Origin: Methanoregula sp.
Lineage (GTDB): Archaea > Halobacteriota > Methanomicrobia > Methanomicrobiales > Methanospirillaceae
DNA: 64,000 nucleotides
Assembly: GCA_041645435.1 (NCBI GenBank)
Contig: JBAZQB010000003.1
Coordinates: forward strand, 1 to 64,000
Direction: 5' to 3'
The translations under genes were made by a program, and so were the position numbers. A model generated the notes under the pieces. That model worked only from the letters and a program-made list of their open reading frames with translations. It had not been told where the DNA came from and did not search any database. The number at the start of each line of letters is the position of its first letter. Position 1 is the first letter of the stretch. This document shows, one piece after another, positions 18,857 through 27,470 of the stretch.

Positions 18857-18911
18857 GGCTATCGCGCTGCGCCCGTCCCCCAGCGGGGGACTGGTGGCGC
18901 AAGAGGGGGGC
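18857..18911. repeat. Dispersed GC-rich repeat, family 2, copy 1
   Basis: It matches 32989-33044 in the same orientation and 32850-32900 in inverse orientation. The core is GTCCCCCAGCGGGGGAC, a perfect hairpin, followed by GTGGCGCAAGAGGGG. Confidence 0.7.
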
Positions 18912-18965
18912 AATTTATTACGTGAAAAAAAGGTTTTCTACAATGCACATTTTTTTAGTCATCCA

Positions 18966-19049
18966 AACCGCCGCGGGGGCGTCCCTCCGGGGGCAGCGGC
19001 GTTCATCGTTTTTGGGGGTATGGGGGCATCAGCTCCCATCTTTGTAATC
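18966..19049. repeat. Dispersed double-hairpin repeat, family 1, copy A
   Basis: The element has two tandem hairpins: one opening with CCGCCGCGGGGGCG and closing with GGGGGCAGCGGCG, and one with ATGGGGGC-ATCA-GCTCCCAT. It lies just beyond the 3' end of the RNase III gene. Other copies are at 42110, 44262, 44980 and 59701, all in the same orientation. Confidence 0.8.
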
Positions 19050-19105
19050 TGCTTAAAACTTGGATTACTCATCCAAAACAGCGAGGAGCTTTTTGTTTCC
19101 CCAGT

Positions 19106-19825
19106 TTACCGGCGAATCAACCCGAGCGTTTCGAGGGCCCGCCGGGCAGCTGCCTGTTCTGCCAGTTGTTTGCTGTCTCCGGTTCCCTCGCCCAGAAGTG
19201 CATTCTTGAAAAAAACCTGGCAGGTAAATACCGGTTTGTGACCTGGACCCGTTCGCATCGTCTCCCTGTATTCAGGGACTTCGGACTTGTCGATCTTCTG
19301 GAAATATTCCTGCAGGATACCTTTTGCGTTCTGGCCCGGGTTGTAACTGTTGAGCGCATCTTCCATGATCGCATTGACAAAATAGGCTACATCATCCAGT
19401 CCGACTTCACAGTACAGGGCACCGATAAACGCTTCAAACGCCCCACCGGTGATTTTTTCACCATAGGTATTTTGCTCACCGATGGATTTTGGAATAAGAC
19501 GCGTAAAGGCCTGTTTCTCATGCTGATGCGTCAGGGCATCCAGGGCCCGGTTCGATACTACGCCGCTTAAGATCTTTGTCATCTCTCCTTCGTTCAGCAT
19601 CGCATCGCGCTGGGTAAACAGGGACTGTGCAATGATAAGACTCAGGACACGGTCACCGAGAAACTCATACCGCTGCCAGTCCTCTTTTGTGATATCCCAC
19701 CGGTCGGTGCCCGGGATACCATAGGCAGCATTGAACCGGGTGACAAAAGTATTGATAATCCGGTTGACGTCGGGATCAGGATTGCCCAATAGTTCTATGA
19801 GCGATAACCCGGCCTGCCTGTTCAT
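19106..19825 (-). CDS. rnc: Ribonuclease III
   Basis: This 239-residue double-strand-specific ribonuclease has a catalytic domain (about 20-150) with the signature YEFLGDRVLSLIIAQSLF (Glu and Asp metal ligands) and second acidic site GGAFEAFIGALY. A double-stranded-RNA-binding domain follows (about 163-235, ending SKQLAEQAAARRALETLG). The length is typical of the bacterial enzyme. Bacterial-type RNase III is uncommon in archaea. It begins 32 bp after cofC on the same strand and is followed by repeat family 1. Confidence 0.93.
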   Translation of the reverse strand: MNRQAGLSLIELLGNPDPDVNRIINTFVTRFNAAYGIPGTDRWDITKEDWQRYEFLGDRVLSLIIAQSLFTQRDAMLNEGEMTKILSGVVSNRALDALTHQHEKQAFTRLIPKSIGEQNTYGEKITGGAFEAFIGALYCEVGLDDVAYFVNAIMEDALNSYNPGQNAKGILQEYFQKIDKSEVPEYRETMRTGPGHKPVFTCQVFFKNALLGEGTGDSKQLAEQAAARRALETLGLIRR

Positions 19826-19857
19826 ATCATGGGTTTCTGCCGAGCGGTTGGATAAAA

Positions 19858-20484
19858 CTATCGCTTCCGCTCAACCCCGACCCTGCCCTTCTCGACCACC
19901 AACGAGATGCCGAGTTCCTCCAGATATGCCCTGCTCTTGCCAGTGCCATGGATCAGCAGCTCAGCCAGATCCTCTTTCTCATCGATATCGGTGTGGAGGC
20001 GGAACGAGTCGATCACTTCGCAGGAGAGACCGGCATCCTGGGCGATCTTCATGTGCTTTAAAAAACTCATGCCGTAGTAATCGACATGGAACCGCTTGGT
20101 GTCCTTGATATAGATCACATTTGTGCCCCCGCCCCGCCCGGGCACTATCGCCATATCACTCGTTGTACTGGTGACCCGCTGGATGGATGCGCGATCGGCG
20201 AGAGGAAGATCCGCCATGAGGATGAGAATAGGGCCGGTGCAGTCCGGCAGGATCTGGTTGAGGGAACTGCTGAGATCGGCATCTTTTATCGTGATCTGGA
20301 CATCCTCGCTGTCATAGAGTTCGGTGCTGACGATCACCGGTGTGCAGAGGGCATCTATGGTAGTAGTGATGACATCCTGCAGCATAGCACGGGCAAATGC
20401 CTCCCGTTCTGCCTGGTCGAGGATACAGGATAAGCGTGTCTTCGGGTTTACAGGTTTATACGGGATAAGGGCGTGCGGGCACAT
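19858..20484 (-). CDS. cofC: 2-phospho-L-lactate guanylyltransferase
   Basis: This 208-residue nucleotidyltransferase activates 2-phospholactate (or phosphoenolpyruvate) with GTP in F420 synthesis, just before CofD and CofE act. The N-terminus ALIPYKPVNPKTRLSCIL is the family's nucleotide-binding loop, and LILMADLPLADRASIQRV plus AIVPGRGGGTNVIYI are also diagnostic. I chose the start at 20484 because it begins this conserved N-terminus; upstream codons in frame are unlike the family. Confidence 0.94.
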   Translation of the reverse strand: MCPHALIPYKPVNPKTRLSCILDQAEREAFARAMLQDVITTTIDALCTPVIVSTELYDSEDVQITIKDADLSSSLNQILPDCTGPILILMADLPLADRASIQRVTSTTSDMAIVPGRGGGTNVIYIKDTKRFHVDYYGMSFLKHMKIAQDAGLSCEVIDSFRLHTDIDEKEDLAELLIHGTGKSRAYLEELGISLVVEKGRVGVERKR

Positions 20485-20587
20485 TGCGTACCGATGTACG
20501 CGGGGCAGGGAAAAAAAGATACTGATATGGATCTTTACAAGGTGAGAATTCCGCAGGTTTAACTTCCCGTATGCTGATAATTCCGGC

Positions 20588-21085
20588 ATGGATGTACCTG
20601 GATTTACGGTAAAGAAGATGCCCGCAAAGATCATCATGGGCATCAAACGCCGGACTTCTAACGCGGATGGCCGGAGTGTTGAGGATATTCCGGCCTGCTG
20701 GCAGGAATTTCTCACAAAAAACACGGCTGCAAAGATCACCAACCGTGCCAGGACTCCGGCAATGTTTGCCGTATATTCGGAATACGACAGTGACTGGACA
20801 GGAGAATATTCCTACCTGATCGGCAGTGAAGTCACAAAAGCCGACACAATTCCCGAGGGACTTGCTGTCACCTATATCCCCGCCCAGACCTACGCAGTCT
20901 TCAAAGCAGCCGGGCCCATGCCGGATGCGCTCCTTGCCATCTGGATGTCAGTCTGGGGAACAAATCTTCCCCGTACGTATACCTGCGATTTTGAGTGGTA
21001 CGATGCCCGTTTCACCCGCCCGGAGAATAAGGAGATCGATGTCTACGTGGCGATAAACGAAGAAGAACTGAAAAAATTGCAATAA
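20588..21085 (+). CDS. GyrI-like / AraC effector-binding domain protein
   Basis: This 165-residue stand-alone effector-binding domain has no DNA-binding part. Family features are the opening VKKMPAKIIMGIKRRTS, a middle VYSEYDSDWTGEYSYLIGSEV, the P.GL.VT.IPAQTYAVFKAAGP strand and the C-terminal DFEWYDAR..RPENKEIDVYVAI. Such proteins bind small hydrophobic or cationic molecules. It is divergent from cofC and followed by a membrane ferredoxin gene 200 bp away. The ligand is unknown. Confidence 0.88.
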   Translation: MDVPGFTVKKMPAKIIMGIKRRTSNADGRSVEDIPACWQEFLTKNTAAKITNRARTPAMFAVYSEYDSDWTGEYSYLIGSEVTKADTIPEGLAVTYIPAQTYAVFKAAGPMPDALLAIWMSVWGTNLPRTYTCDFEWYDARFTRPENKEIDVYVAINEEELKKLQ

Positions 21086-21288
21086 AATCCTCCCGTTTTA
21101 TTTCCCATTTTTGACAATGATTCCCTCGCAGACTTATTCCTTAATTAAAAGGAGATCTGCCTGTCGCAGGGTAATAGGGGGCCGGCTCATCTCGCGGTGA
21201 TTACGACTACGGCGATAACGATGCATCCGGGATTACCAACGGGTATGAACGTATACAATATCTCGTACCGGTTTTAAACATAGTATCT

Positions 21289-22020
21289 ATGAAACGACAA
21301 CAGATCCGTTCAGCCATTCTGGTCCTCTCATTTCTCCTCATGTCGGTGACCTTTGTCTACCTGTCACCGATCGTCATGATGAGCGGACTGTTACAGGGCG
21401 TGATCACCGCAGCACTCCTGTTCTGGATTGCCATGTTCATCCTCGCATTCATCTTCGGCAGAGGTTTTTGCGGCTATGCCTGTCCTACCGGCGCAGAGCA
21501 GATGATTATTGACCGGGCGGTGAAAGTCAGTCTCCGACCCGTACCTTACCTGCGCAACCTGAAATACCTGTTCGCAGTTCTCTGGGTAGGAGGTGCCATC
21601 CTTCTGGCGATCGGGGCAGGAAACCTGGTCATCAACCTGCTCTTCCAGCTGGGCAGCGGTATGCCACCATGGTCGCTCGCCACGTACATAGTCTTTTACC
21701 TTATCATTCTGGTCGTATTCGCCATTGCCCTGATACTGGGGCGCAGGGGCATGTGCAATTATTTCTGCCCGATGTCAGTTGTCTTTATGATCATCACAAA
21801 ACTCAAGAACCTGCTCAAAATACCCTCGCTTCATCTTGAAGCACAACCGGATGACTGCATCCACTGTAAAAAATGTGATACCGCATGTCCGATGAGTCTT
21901 ACCGTTGAGGAAATGGTCAGGGGTAACCAGATGCAGAACCCGGAATGCATTCTCTGCGGGAGCTGTGTGGATACCTGCCCAAAAAAGGTCATCCGCTTTG
22001 CGTGGCTGTGGAAAAAATAA
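21289..22020 (+). CDS. Membrane 4Fe-4S protein (NapH/CcoG-like)
   Basis: This 243-residue protein has about five transmembrane helices. Two cytoplasmic cysteine motifs of the NapH type, GFCGYACPTGAEQ and CNYFCPMSVVF, are followed by a C-terminal ferredoxin domain with CIHCKKCDTACP and CILCGSCVDTCP, enough for two 4Fe-4S clusters. It probably passes electrons across or along the membrane; no partner oxidoreductase adjoins it. A TATA-like TATACAATAT near 21251-21260 would give a very short leader. Confidence 0.9.
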   Translation: MKRQQIRSAILVLSFLLMSVTFVYLSPIVMMSGLLQGVITAALLFWIAMFILAFIFGRGFCGYACPTGAEQMIIDRAVKVSLRPVPYLRNLKYLFAVLWVGGAILLAIGAGNLVINLLFQLGSGMPPWSLATYIVFYLIILVVFAIALILGRRGMCNYFCPMSVVFMIITKLKNLLKIPSLHLEAQPDDCIHCKKCDTACPMSLTVEEMVRGNQMQNPECILCGSCVDTCPKKVIRFAWLWKK

Positions 22021-22036
22021 TTTTTATTAACCGTTT

Positions 22037-22816
22037 TTAGTAAGGCAACGGAATCTCCGGTTCTCCACCTTCCAACCGGAAATTATCCTGCGGGATTCGA
22101 ATCTCAAACCGGCTCCCTTTTCCGGGCTCTCCGGTCTCGGTGATCGTCATACCGGTGAATGCAAGGATCTCCCGGGCAAGGAATAACCCCCAGCCGGTTC
22201 CTTTTCCATAACCGCGCTCGAATACCTTGGTCTTCTCTTCCACAGGAATGCCTGTTCCATTATCTTCCACAACCAGCACAACTTCAGTATCTTTGCGGCT
22301 CACGAACAGGCGGATTTCCGTAGCAGCACCGCCGTGACGCAGGGTGTTTTCGAACAGGTTTGAAAAAACTTTTTCAAAGAGAGGGTCGGCATAGACCGAT
22401 GCGCCGCCGGTGAGATCCGTAACCCGGATCCCCTTGAGATCGGCGTCCTCAATTGCCCGGTGTATCACATTCTTCAGCAACTGCAAGCGGGCGGGTTCAA
22501 CGCCAATATTCTGGTATTCCTTGGCAAACTTAAACTGACGGCGAATCTTATCGATCGCATGCTTCTCCTTTTCAAGAAACGACCGCTGTTTCGGGTCTTC
22601 CACCATCATGCTGAGCAATTCGTTGTACCCGACAACGGCTGTCAGCTGGTTAAGCACATCATGCCGGGTTACGCTTCCGACGATCTGGAGTTTCTTTAGC
22701 GCAAACTCCAGCGCTTTTTTCAGGTCGGCATCTGTCTGTTCAGATGAGGGGCTTTTTCCGCTATCACCTTCAGCCGGGTTTTTGACGCCACCCGCTTTGT
22801 TATCTTGTCCTGACAT
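22037..22816 (-). CDS. Soluble histidine kinase-like ATPase
   Basis: This 259-residue protein has no sensor or membrane domain. A helical hairpin carries TRHDVLNQLTA (about 50-60; His-52 is the likely site), as in the large kinase at 5228-7870. The GHKL ATPase follows, with FENTLRHGG (about 155), DNGTGIP (about 185) and GWGLFLAREIL (about 208). The C-termini of the two kinases are strikingly similar (TGMTITETGEPGKG against TGITIRETGEPGQG). The N-terminus is low-complexity. Start 22816 was chosen over an upstream in-frame start, since a purine-rich site precedes it and a TATA-like TATATAC lies near 22842-22848. Confidence 0.88.
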   Translation of the reverse strand: MSGQDNKAGGVKNPAEGDSGKSPSSEQTDADLKKALEFALKKLQIVGSVTRHDVLNQLTAVVGYNELLSMMVEDPKQRSFLEKEKHAIDKIRRQFKFAKEYQNIGVEPARLQLLKNVIHRAIEDADLKGIRVTDLTGGASVYADPLFEKVFSNLFENTLRHGGAATEIRLFVSRKDTEVVLVVEDNGTGIPVEEKTKVFERGYGKGTGWGLFLAREILAFTGMTITETGEPGKGSRFEIRIPQDNFRLEGGEPEIPLPY

Positions 22817-22975
22817 CCCCACTCCCCCGATATTGATTATGTATATACCGGGTAACCGGTATTGACAACTATGCACCGTGCAGTACTTTATGGTTCCCCT
22901 TCCTGTTCTTTCTGGCAAACCCTGAAATCGACCCGGGGCATCACCTTTCAATAGTTAATAAAGAGAACTTTGTCT

Positions 22976-23959
22976 ATGCAGCACCGGGTCATCACCTTCT
23001 CAAAAAATGTTTTTTTACCCCTGACTACCGTATGCCGGAACCGGTGCGGGTATTGTGGTTTCCGCACACCTGCCCAGAATGGGTGCGTCATGGGAAATGA
23101 GGAGGTCGAAAAGACCCTCCGGCATGGCGCTGCGATGGGGTGTACAGAAGCACTCTTCACCTTCGGCGAGCACCCTGAAGAGGAACCCGGGTTTACGCAG
23201 TATCTCAAACCATTGGGCTATGGAACGATTCTCGATTACTGCGAGGCGATGTGCAAAAAGAGCATTGAATACGGGGTCCTGCCACACACGAATGCCGGCA
23301 TACTCACGCTCGAGGAAATGGAGCGCCTGCGTGCAGTGAATGCCAGTATGGGGCTCATGCTTGAGACCACTGCGCGGATCCCGGCTCATGCCACATCAAA
23401 GGGCAAGGAGCCGGAGGTCAGGCTCGCAATGATTGAAGACGCCGGTAAACTCAAAATCCCGTTCACCACCGGCCTGCTTCTCGGGATTGGCGAGACGATG
23501 GAGGACCGGGAGGAATCCCTTTACGCGATCCGCGATATCCACCGGCGCTACCAGCATATCCAGGAGATCATCATCCAGAACTTCTGCCCCAAACCCGGTA
23601 CTCCCATGGCAGGTCAGCCGGTACCAACAACGGATGAGATCTGTACAACGATCCGGATGGCACGCGACATCCTGCCAGCGGATATCGCGATCCAGATCCC
23701 CCCCAACCTGATCGATGCCACATTGCTCATATCATGCGGTGTGGACGATCTCGGCGGCGTCTCCCCGCTCACCATCGATTATGTCAACCCCGAACACCCG
23801 TGGCCGGCGATGGAGGAACTCAAAACCATTGCCGGAGAGGCCGAGCTCAAGGAACGGCTCTGCATCTACCCGCAGTATATTGAACGGGGCTGGTTCCATC
23901 CGGGTTTGCAACCCCTAATAAACCGGCTCGCACAAACAATTAAGCAAAGGGGCAGTTGA
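22976..23959 (+). CDS. cofG: FO synthase subunit 1 (CofG)
   Basis: This radical-SAM enzyme of about 327 residues, together with CofH, makes the deazaflavin FO, the chromophore of F420. The cluster motif CRNRCGYC (C-x3-C-x2-C) lies near residue 22. Other family features are FTFGEHPEE (about 62), VLPHTNAGILT (about 105), GLMLETTA and QNFCPKPGTPM. An in-frame TTG two codons earlier (22970) is a less likely start. cofH is not in the window. purC follows at once. Confidence 0.95.
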   Translation: MQHRVITFSKNVFLPLTTVCRNRCGYCGFRTPAQNGCVMGNEEVEKTLRHGAAMGCTEALFTFGEHPEEEPGFTQYLKPLGYGTILDYCEAMCKKSIEYGVLPHTNAGILTLEEMERLRAVNASMGLMLETTARIPAHATSKGKEPEVRLAMIEDAGKLKIPFTTGLLLGIGETMEDREESLYAIRDIHRRYQHIQEIIIQNFCPKPGTPMAGQPVPTTDEICTTIRMARDILPADIAIQIPPNLIDATLLISCGVDDLGGVSPLTIDYVNPEHPWPAMEELKTIAGEAELKERLCIYPQYIERGWFHPGLQPLINRLAQTIKQRGS

Positions 23960-23961
23960 TC

Positions 23962-24681
23962 GTGAAGCAGAAAAAACTCCTGTACGCCGGCAAGGCAAAA
24001 TCGGTGTATCGTACCGATGTGGATGGAAAACTCATCGTCGAGTTCCGTGACGACATCACCGCATTTGATGGCGGAAAGAAAGATGTGCTCAAGAACAAGG
24101 GGAGTTACAATGCAGAAGTCTCGGCATTCCTCTTCGAATACCTTGGGAGAAATGGCGTAAAAACCCATTTTGTCAGCATGATCGATCCCCGCCACATGGT
24201 TGTGCGCGAACTTGGGATGATCCCGCTCGAAGTGATTGTCAGAAACGTTGCTGCAGGTTCCATTGTGCGGAATTACCCGTTCAAAGAAGGGACAAAACTC
24301 GATCCGCCGGTTATCGTGATCGATTTCAAGGATGACGCACGGCATGATCCCATGCTCAATGACGATCTGATTATCGCCCTCAAAATCGCAACCCCGGCAG
24401 AGCTTAAAAAGATCAAAAAGATTGCCCTGGAAATAAACCGGCTGCTCTTTTCCCTCCTTGCAGCGCAGGGTATCACCCTTGTCGACTTTAAGATCGAGTT
24501 CGGCAGGCAGGGAAAAACAATCTTCCTCGGGGATGAGATCAGCATGGACTCGATGCGGCTCTGGGACAAGAAGAGCGGGGAGTCACTGGACAAGGACGTG
24601 TATCGTTTCGAAAAAGGCGATGTGATGGCAACCTACAACCGGGTAGCACAGCGGATCACCACGTCACCAAAGAAGCGGTGA
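23962..24681 (+). CDS. purC: SAICAR synthetase
   Basis: This 239-residue purine-synthesis enzyme joins CAIR and aspartate. Family features: LYAGKAKSVYRTD (about 8-20), FRDDITAFDG, KTHFVSMID, EVIVRNVAAGSIVRNYPF and LVDFKIEFGRQGKTIFLGDEISMDSMRLWD. The start GTG at 23962 has AAGGGG about 9 nt upstream; an in-frame TTG at 23956 overlaps the cofG stop and is less likely. It is probably co-transcribed with cofG. Confidence 0.95.
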   Translation: MKQKKLLYAGKAKSVYRTDVDGKLIVEFRDDITAFDGGKKDVLKNKGSYNAEVSAFLFEYLGRNGVKTHFVSMIDPRHMVVRELGMIPLEVIVRNVAAGSIVRNYPFKEGTKLDPPVIVIDFKDDARHDPMLNDDLIIALKIATPAELKKIKKIALEINRLLFSLLAAQGITLVDFKIEFGRQGKTIFLGDEISMDSMRLWDKKSGESLDKDVYRFEKGDVMATYNRVAQRITTSPKKR

Positions 24682-24802
24682 AGAAAAGAAGATACCCGGT
24701 TCAGAGGATGAAAAATCGCGCAATGAGCCGGTGCATAGAGCACAAAGACTAACGTCTCGTATACATAATTATCGATATATCAGGAGAATTCGGCAGGATA
24801 CC

Positions 24803-25084
24803 ATGACAGAAGAAAGTGCAGAGCATGCTGATATGCTTAAATGGGCAAAAGGCTATGCGCATAAACACGGCTGGACACTCAATACCGATGAAAAGCAGCT
24901 CAATACCGTGATCAAGGGACTGGTGCGCAATAAGACAAAGTTCGGCCGGCCCTACTGCCCCTGCCGCCTCCGGAGTGGTGACGAGGAGAAGGACCGGGCA
25001 ATCGAATGCCCCTGCCTCTATCATAAAGAGGAAGTGGCAAAGCAGGGACACTGCCACTGCAGCCTGTATTTTAAAGAACCCTGA
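24803..25084 (+). CDS. Ferredoxin:thioredoxin reductase catalytic subunit
   Basis: This 93-residue protein carries the FTR catalytic cysteine pattern CPCR...CPCLYH...CHCS (about residues 53-86), which binds a 4Fe-4S cluster next to a redox disulfide. It reduces thioredoxin-like proteins with ferredoxin electrons. The start at 24803 begins MTEESAEHAD; upstream in-frame codons lie in sequence unlike the family. A T8 terminator follows. Confidence 0.92.
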   Translation: MTEESAEHADMLKWAKGYAHKHGWTLNTDEKQLNTVIKGLVRNKTKFGRPYCPCRLRSGDEEKDRAIECPCLYHKEEVAKQGHCHCSLYFKEP

Positions 25085-25091
25085 TTTTTAA

Positions 25092-25099
25092 TTTTTTTT
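25092..25099 (+). terminator. Oligo-T terminator after the FTR gene
   Basis: A T8 run begins 8 bp after the stop codon. Confidence 0.55.
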
Positions 25100-25114
25100 A
25101 CAGTCTACCTCGTT

Positions 25115-25642
25115 ATGGCCGGCCTGTGCAGAACCCGTTTCCATGCAGCGGACTCAGCAGGTTTTCCTCCCGTGACCGGGGACTCCCCCCGGGTCCTTAT
25201 CCTGGGCAGTTTTCCCAGCGTACAATCACTCCGGCACAGCGAGTATTACGGAAATCCCCAGAACCATTTCTGGAAGATCATGGATGCGCTGTTCGGAATC
25301 GATCGCCAGCTCCCGTACCAGGATCGGATTGCGAACCTTACGGGGCACCATATCGCGCTCTGGGATGTTGTGCGGACCTGTTCAAGGAGAGGGAGTGCGG
25401 ATCAGGAGATCAGGGAGCCGGCCTTCAACGATATCAGCGGGTTCCTCATCGCACACCCCACCGTGCGGCTCATCATCCTGAACGGGTCTGCTGCTGGCCG
25501 CTACTTCCGCAGGATGCATATGCCACCGGCCATTGAAAGCCGTATCCTGCCGTCAACGAGCCCTGCAAACACCCGGTATACTCTTGCAGAAAAAATTGAA
25601 GCCTGGGACATTATCCGGGCGAACTGTGAAAGGGGAGAGTAA
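25115..25642 (+). CDS. DNA-deoxyinosine glycosylase (UDG superfamily, family 6)
   Basis: This 175-residue base-excision enzyme removes hypoxanthine (deaminated adenine) from DNA. The superfamily motifs are ILGSFPSVQSLRHSEYYGN (about 29-47; Asn-47 is the likely family catalytic position) with the following NHFWKIM, and a late ILPSTSPANTRY segment corresponding to the second catalytic loop. The N-terminal 20 residues are not conserved-looking, so the true start might be internal. It converges on the ABC1 kinase gene. Confidence 0.85.
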   Translation: MAGLCRTRFHAADSAGFPPVTGDSPRVLILGSFPSVQSLRHSEYYGNPQNHFWKIMDALFGIDRQLPYQDRIANLTGHHIALWDVVRTCSRRGSADQEIREPAFNDISGFLIAHPTVRLIILNGSAAGRYFRRMHMPPAIESRILPSTSPANTRYTLAEKIEAWDIIRANCERGE

Positions 25643-25649
25643 CCGGGGG

Positions 25650-27305
25650 TTACCGTTCCATACGGAATTTTAAGAATATGACATGGTAGATGGCATAGAA
25701 ACCGACCAGCACCGCAGCGGTATACCCCAGAATTGCAATCCATGAGACTTCCTTTGGCAGTACGAATGAAGAGGACTGGAGAACCAGAGAAGATCCCACC
25801 ACGAGCGAGGCAACAACCATACCGATCATCAGTTTGTCGCTGGCCTTATCGAGTGCCATCTGGAGTTTCTGGATATCGGTGTCCACGATCTCAAGTTTGA
25901 ATGTTCCCGTAGACAACCGCCGCAGCATCAGGTTGAGATTCCGGGGCATGTCCAGCAGGGCATCGACACCATCAAGGAGCGATGTTGATGCCCGTTTGAT
26001 GTAACCGGCAGAGAGTGTATTGGTATCGGCCAGTTTCGTTAAGTAGGGCGTGACCTCTTTTCCCAAGTTGAATTTCGGGTCAAGCCGGACGCCGATGTCG
26101 AGGACCATGATAAAGACCTTTAATAGCAGCATCAGGCTCAGGGGTACTTTGAGGCGGTAGCGGCGCATCGCTTCGGTGAGCTCGGTCACCACAAGCCGGA
26201 AGTTCAGTTGCGAGACCTCGTCCCCACCACCGAAATCATGCATCATGATATAGAGATCGTCCCGCATTGCTTCCCGGTCCTCTTCGGCAATGGCAATCCC
26301 AAAACCCTCAAGGGACCGGAGCATCATCTCGATATCATCGGTGACCAGAGCAAAGAGAAGGTTGATAAAATTCTGCCGTTTCTCGGGCCGTAAGATACCC
26401 ACGATCCCGAAGTCCAGAAAGACGATGTCTCCTTCCGCGGTGACAAACAGGTTACCCGGGTGCGGATCCCCGTGGAAGAACCCGTCTTCGAAGATCATCT
26501 TGAGATAGGCGTGGAATCCCCGCACACCTATGTCGTGCGGATCCAGTCCCATTTCCATGATAGAGTCGGGGTTATCAATCCTGACACCCTCAATAAATTC
26601 CATCACCATCAGACGGGGCGTGGTAAATTCCCAGTAAATTTTCGGGAACCGTATGCCCGGCACATCCCGGAAGTTCCGGGCCATCCGCTCGACATTGCGG
26701 GCTTCCCGTGTGTAATCAAGTTCCTTTACGATCTGGTGTGCGAAATCATCCACCATGCCGGAGGGATTATAGATCCGGGTCTCGGGAAACACCGTCTCGA
26801 TCCGTTCTGCCATGGATTTCAGGATCGTGATATCGGTCTCGATAATCTCCCCAATACCCGGGCGCTGGATCTTGATGGCAACTTTAGTTCCGTCTTTAAG
26901 GACGGCACGATGAACCTGTCCGATCGAGGCAGAGGCAACGGGCGTTTCATCGATCTCGCTGAACCAGTCGAAAATATCGGGGCTGTTCTCTTCGATCACA
27001 GCCCGCACATCACAAAACGGCAGGGGCTTTGCATGGTCCTGCAGTTTTTTAAGCTCCTCGATCAGCTCGGGCGGTAGCAGTTCCGTCCTTGTGCTCATGA
27101 TCTGCCCGAACTTGACAAAGGTGGGTCCCAGATCCTCTAAGGTGAGCCGCATCCTCTCGTAGACCGTGGACGTCTCCGGGGCTTTGCCGGATGAGGAGAG
27201 CCTGAACCGGGCTCTGCCGGGGAATAACTTTTCAAGCCCGATACTGAAGCCGTACTGGCCCAGCACATCCACGATCTGCGCATACCGCCTGATACGGGTG
27301 ACCAT
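25650..27305 (-). CDS. ABC1/UbiB-family atypical kinase
   Basis: This 551-residue member of the UbiB/AarF/ADCK family has the KxGQ-type motif FVKFGQIMSTR (about 63), the A-rich loop VASASIGQVHRA, the lysine VAIKIQRPG, the catalytic loop HGDPHPGNLF and the metal DFG motif FLDFGIVG. Two C-terminal membrane helices (about 495-545) anchor it. In bacteria and mitochondria such proteins support quinone synthesis; methanogens of this order lack ubiquinone, so a role in prenyl-lipid metabolism is only inferred. Confidence 0.92.
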   Translation of the reverse strand: MVTRIRRYAQIVDVLGQYGFSIGLEKLFPGRARFRLSSSGKAPETSTVYERMRLTLEDLGPTFVKFGQIMSTRTELLPPELIEELKKLQDHAKPLPFCDVRAVIEENSPDIFDWFSEIDETPVASASIGQVHRAVLKDGTKVAIKIQRPGIGEIIETDITILKSMAERIETVFPETRIYNPSGMVDDFAHQIVKELDYTREARNVERMARNFRDVPGIRFPKIYWEFTTPRLMVMEFIEGVRIDNPDSIMEMGLDPHDIGVRGFHAYLKMIFEDGFFHGDPHPGNLFVTAEGDIVFLDFGIVGILRPEKRQNFINLLFALVTDDIEMMLRSLEGFGIAIAEEDREAMRDDLYIMMHDFGGGDEVSQLNFRLVVTELTEAMRRYRLKVPLSLMLLLKVFIMVLDIGVRLDPKFNLGKEVTPYLTKLADTNTLSAGYIKRASTSLLDGVDALLDMPRNLNLMLRRLSTGTFKLEIVDTDIQKLQMALDKASDKLMIGMVVASLVVGSSLVLQSSSFVLPKEVSWIAILGYTAAVLVGFYAIYHVIFLKFRMER

Positions 27306-27464
27306 GCATACCTATTGGTAGTGGAGATACTTAATGCGTGCTTTTTTTACGCCGTGGGTAATGGGAGAGGGTAAGAAAATACTGCAGGTTTCCGATGGCC
27401 ACACCCATACATACACATGAAGCGGCCCCATCTTTCAAGGTAAAAAAGTGCCGGGATAAGGTGG
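27306..27464. other. Short intergenic region with 3' repeat element
   Basis: Besides the terminator hairpin at 27442-27470, the stretch 27389-27441 resembles 31065-31117 (shared blocks TTCCG, ATGGCCA, CACATGA, CGG and CCAT). It holds no gene. Confidence 0.55.
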
Positions 27465-27470
27465 TTATCC
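27442..27470 (-). terminator. Hairpin plus T-run overlapping the lipoprotein stop codon
   Basis: On the minus strand GGATAA-CCACC-TTATCC (27454-27470) folds perfectly and is followed by T6 (27442-27447). The stop codon TAA at 27465-27467 lies in the first arm. A second copy occurs at 31118-31145 with the same arms and a different loop. Confidence 0.75.

Noticed and set aside
20485..20742. N-terminal extension of CofC by 86 codons
   Set aside because: The conserved N-terminus begins at 20484 and the extension is antisense to the divergent GyrI-like gene.
23956..23961. TTG start for purC
   Set aside because: The GTG at 23962 has better spacing from AAGGGG and fits the usual N-terminus.
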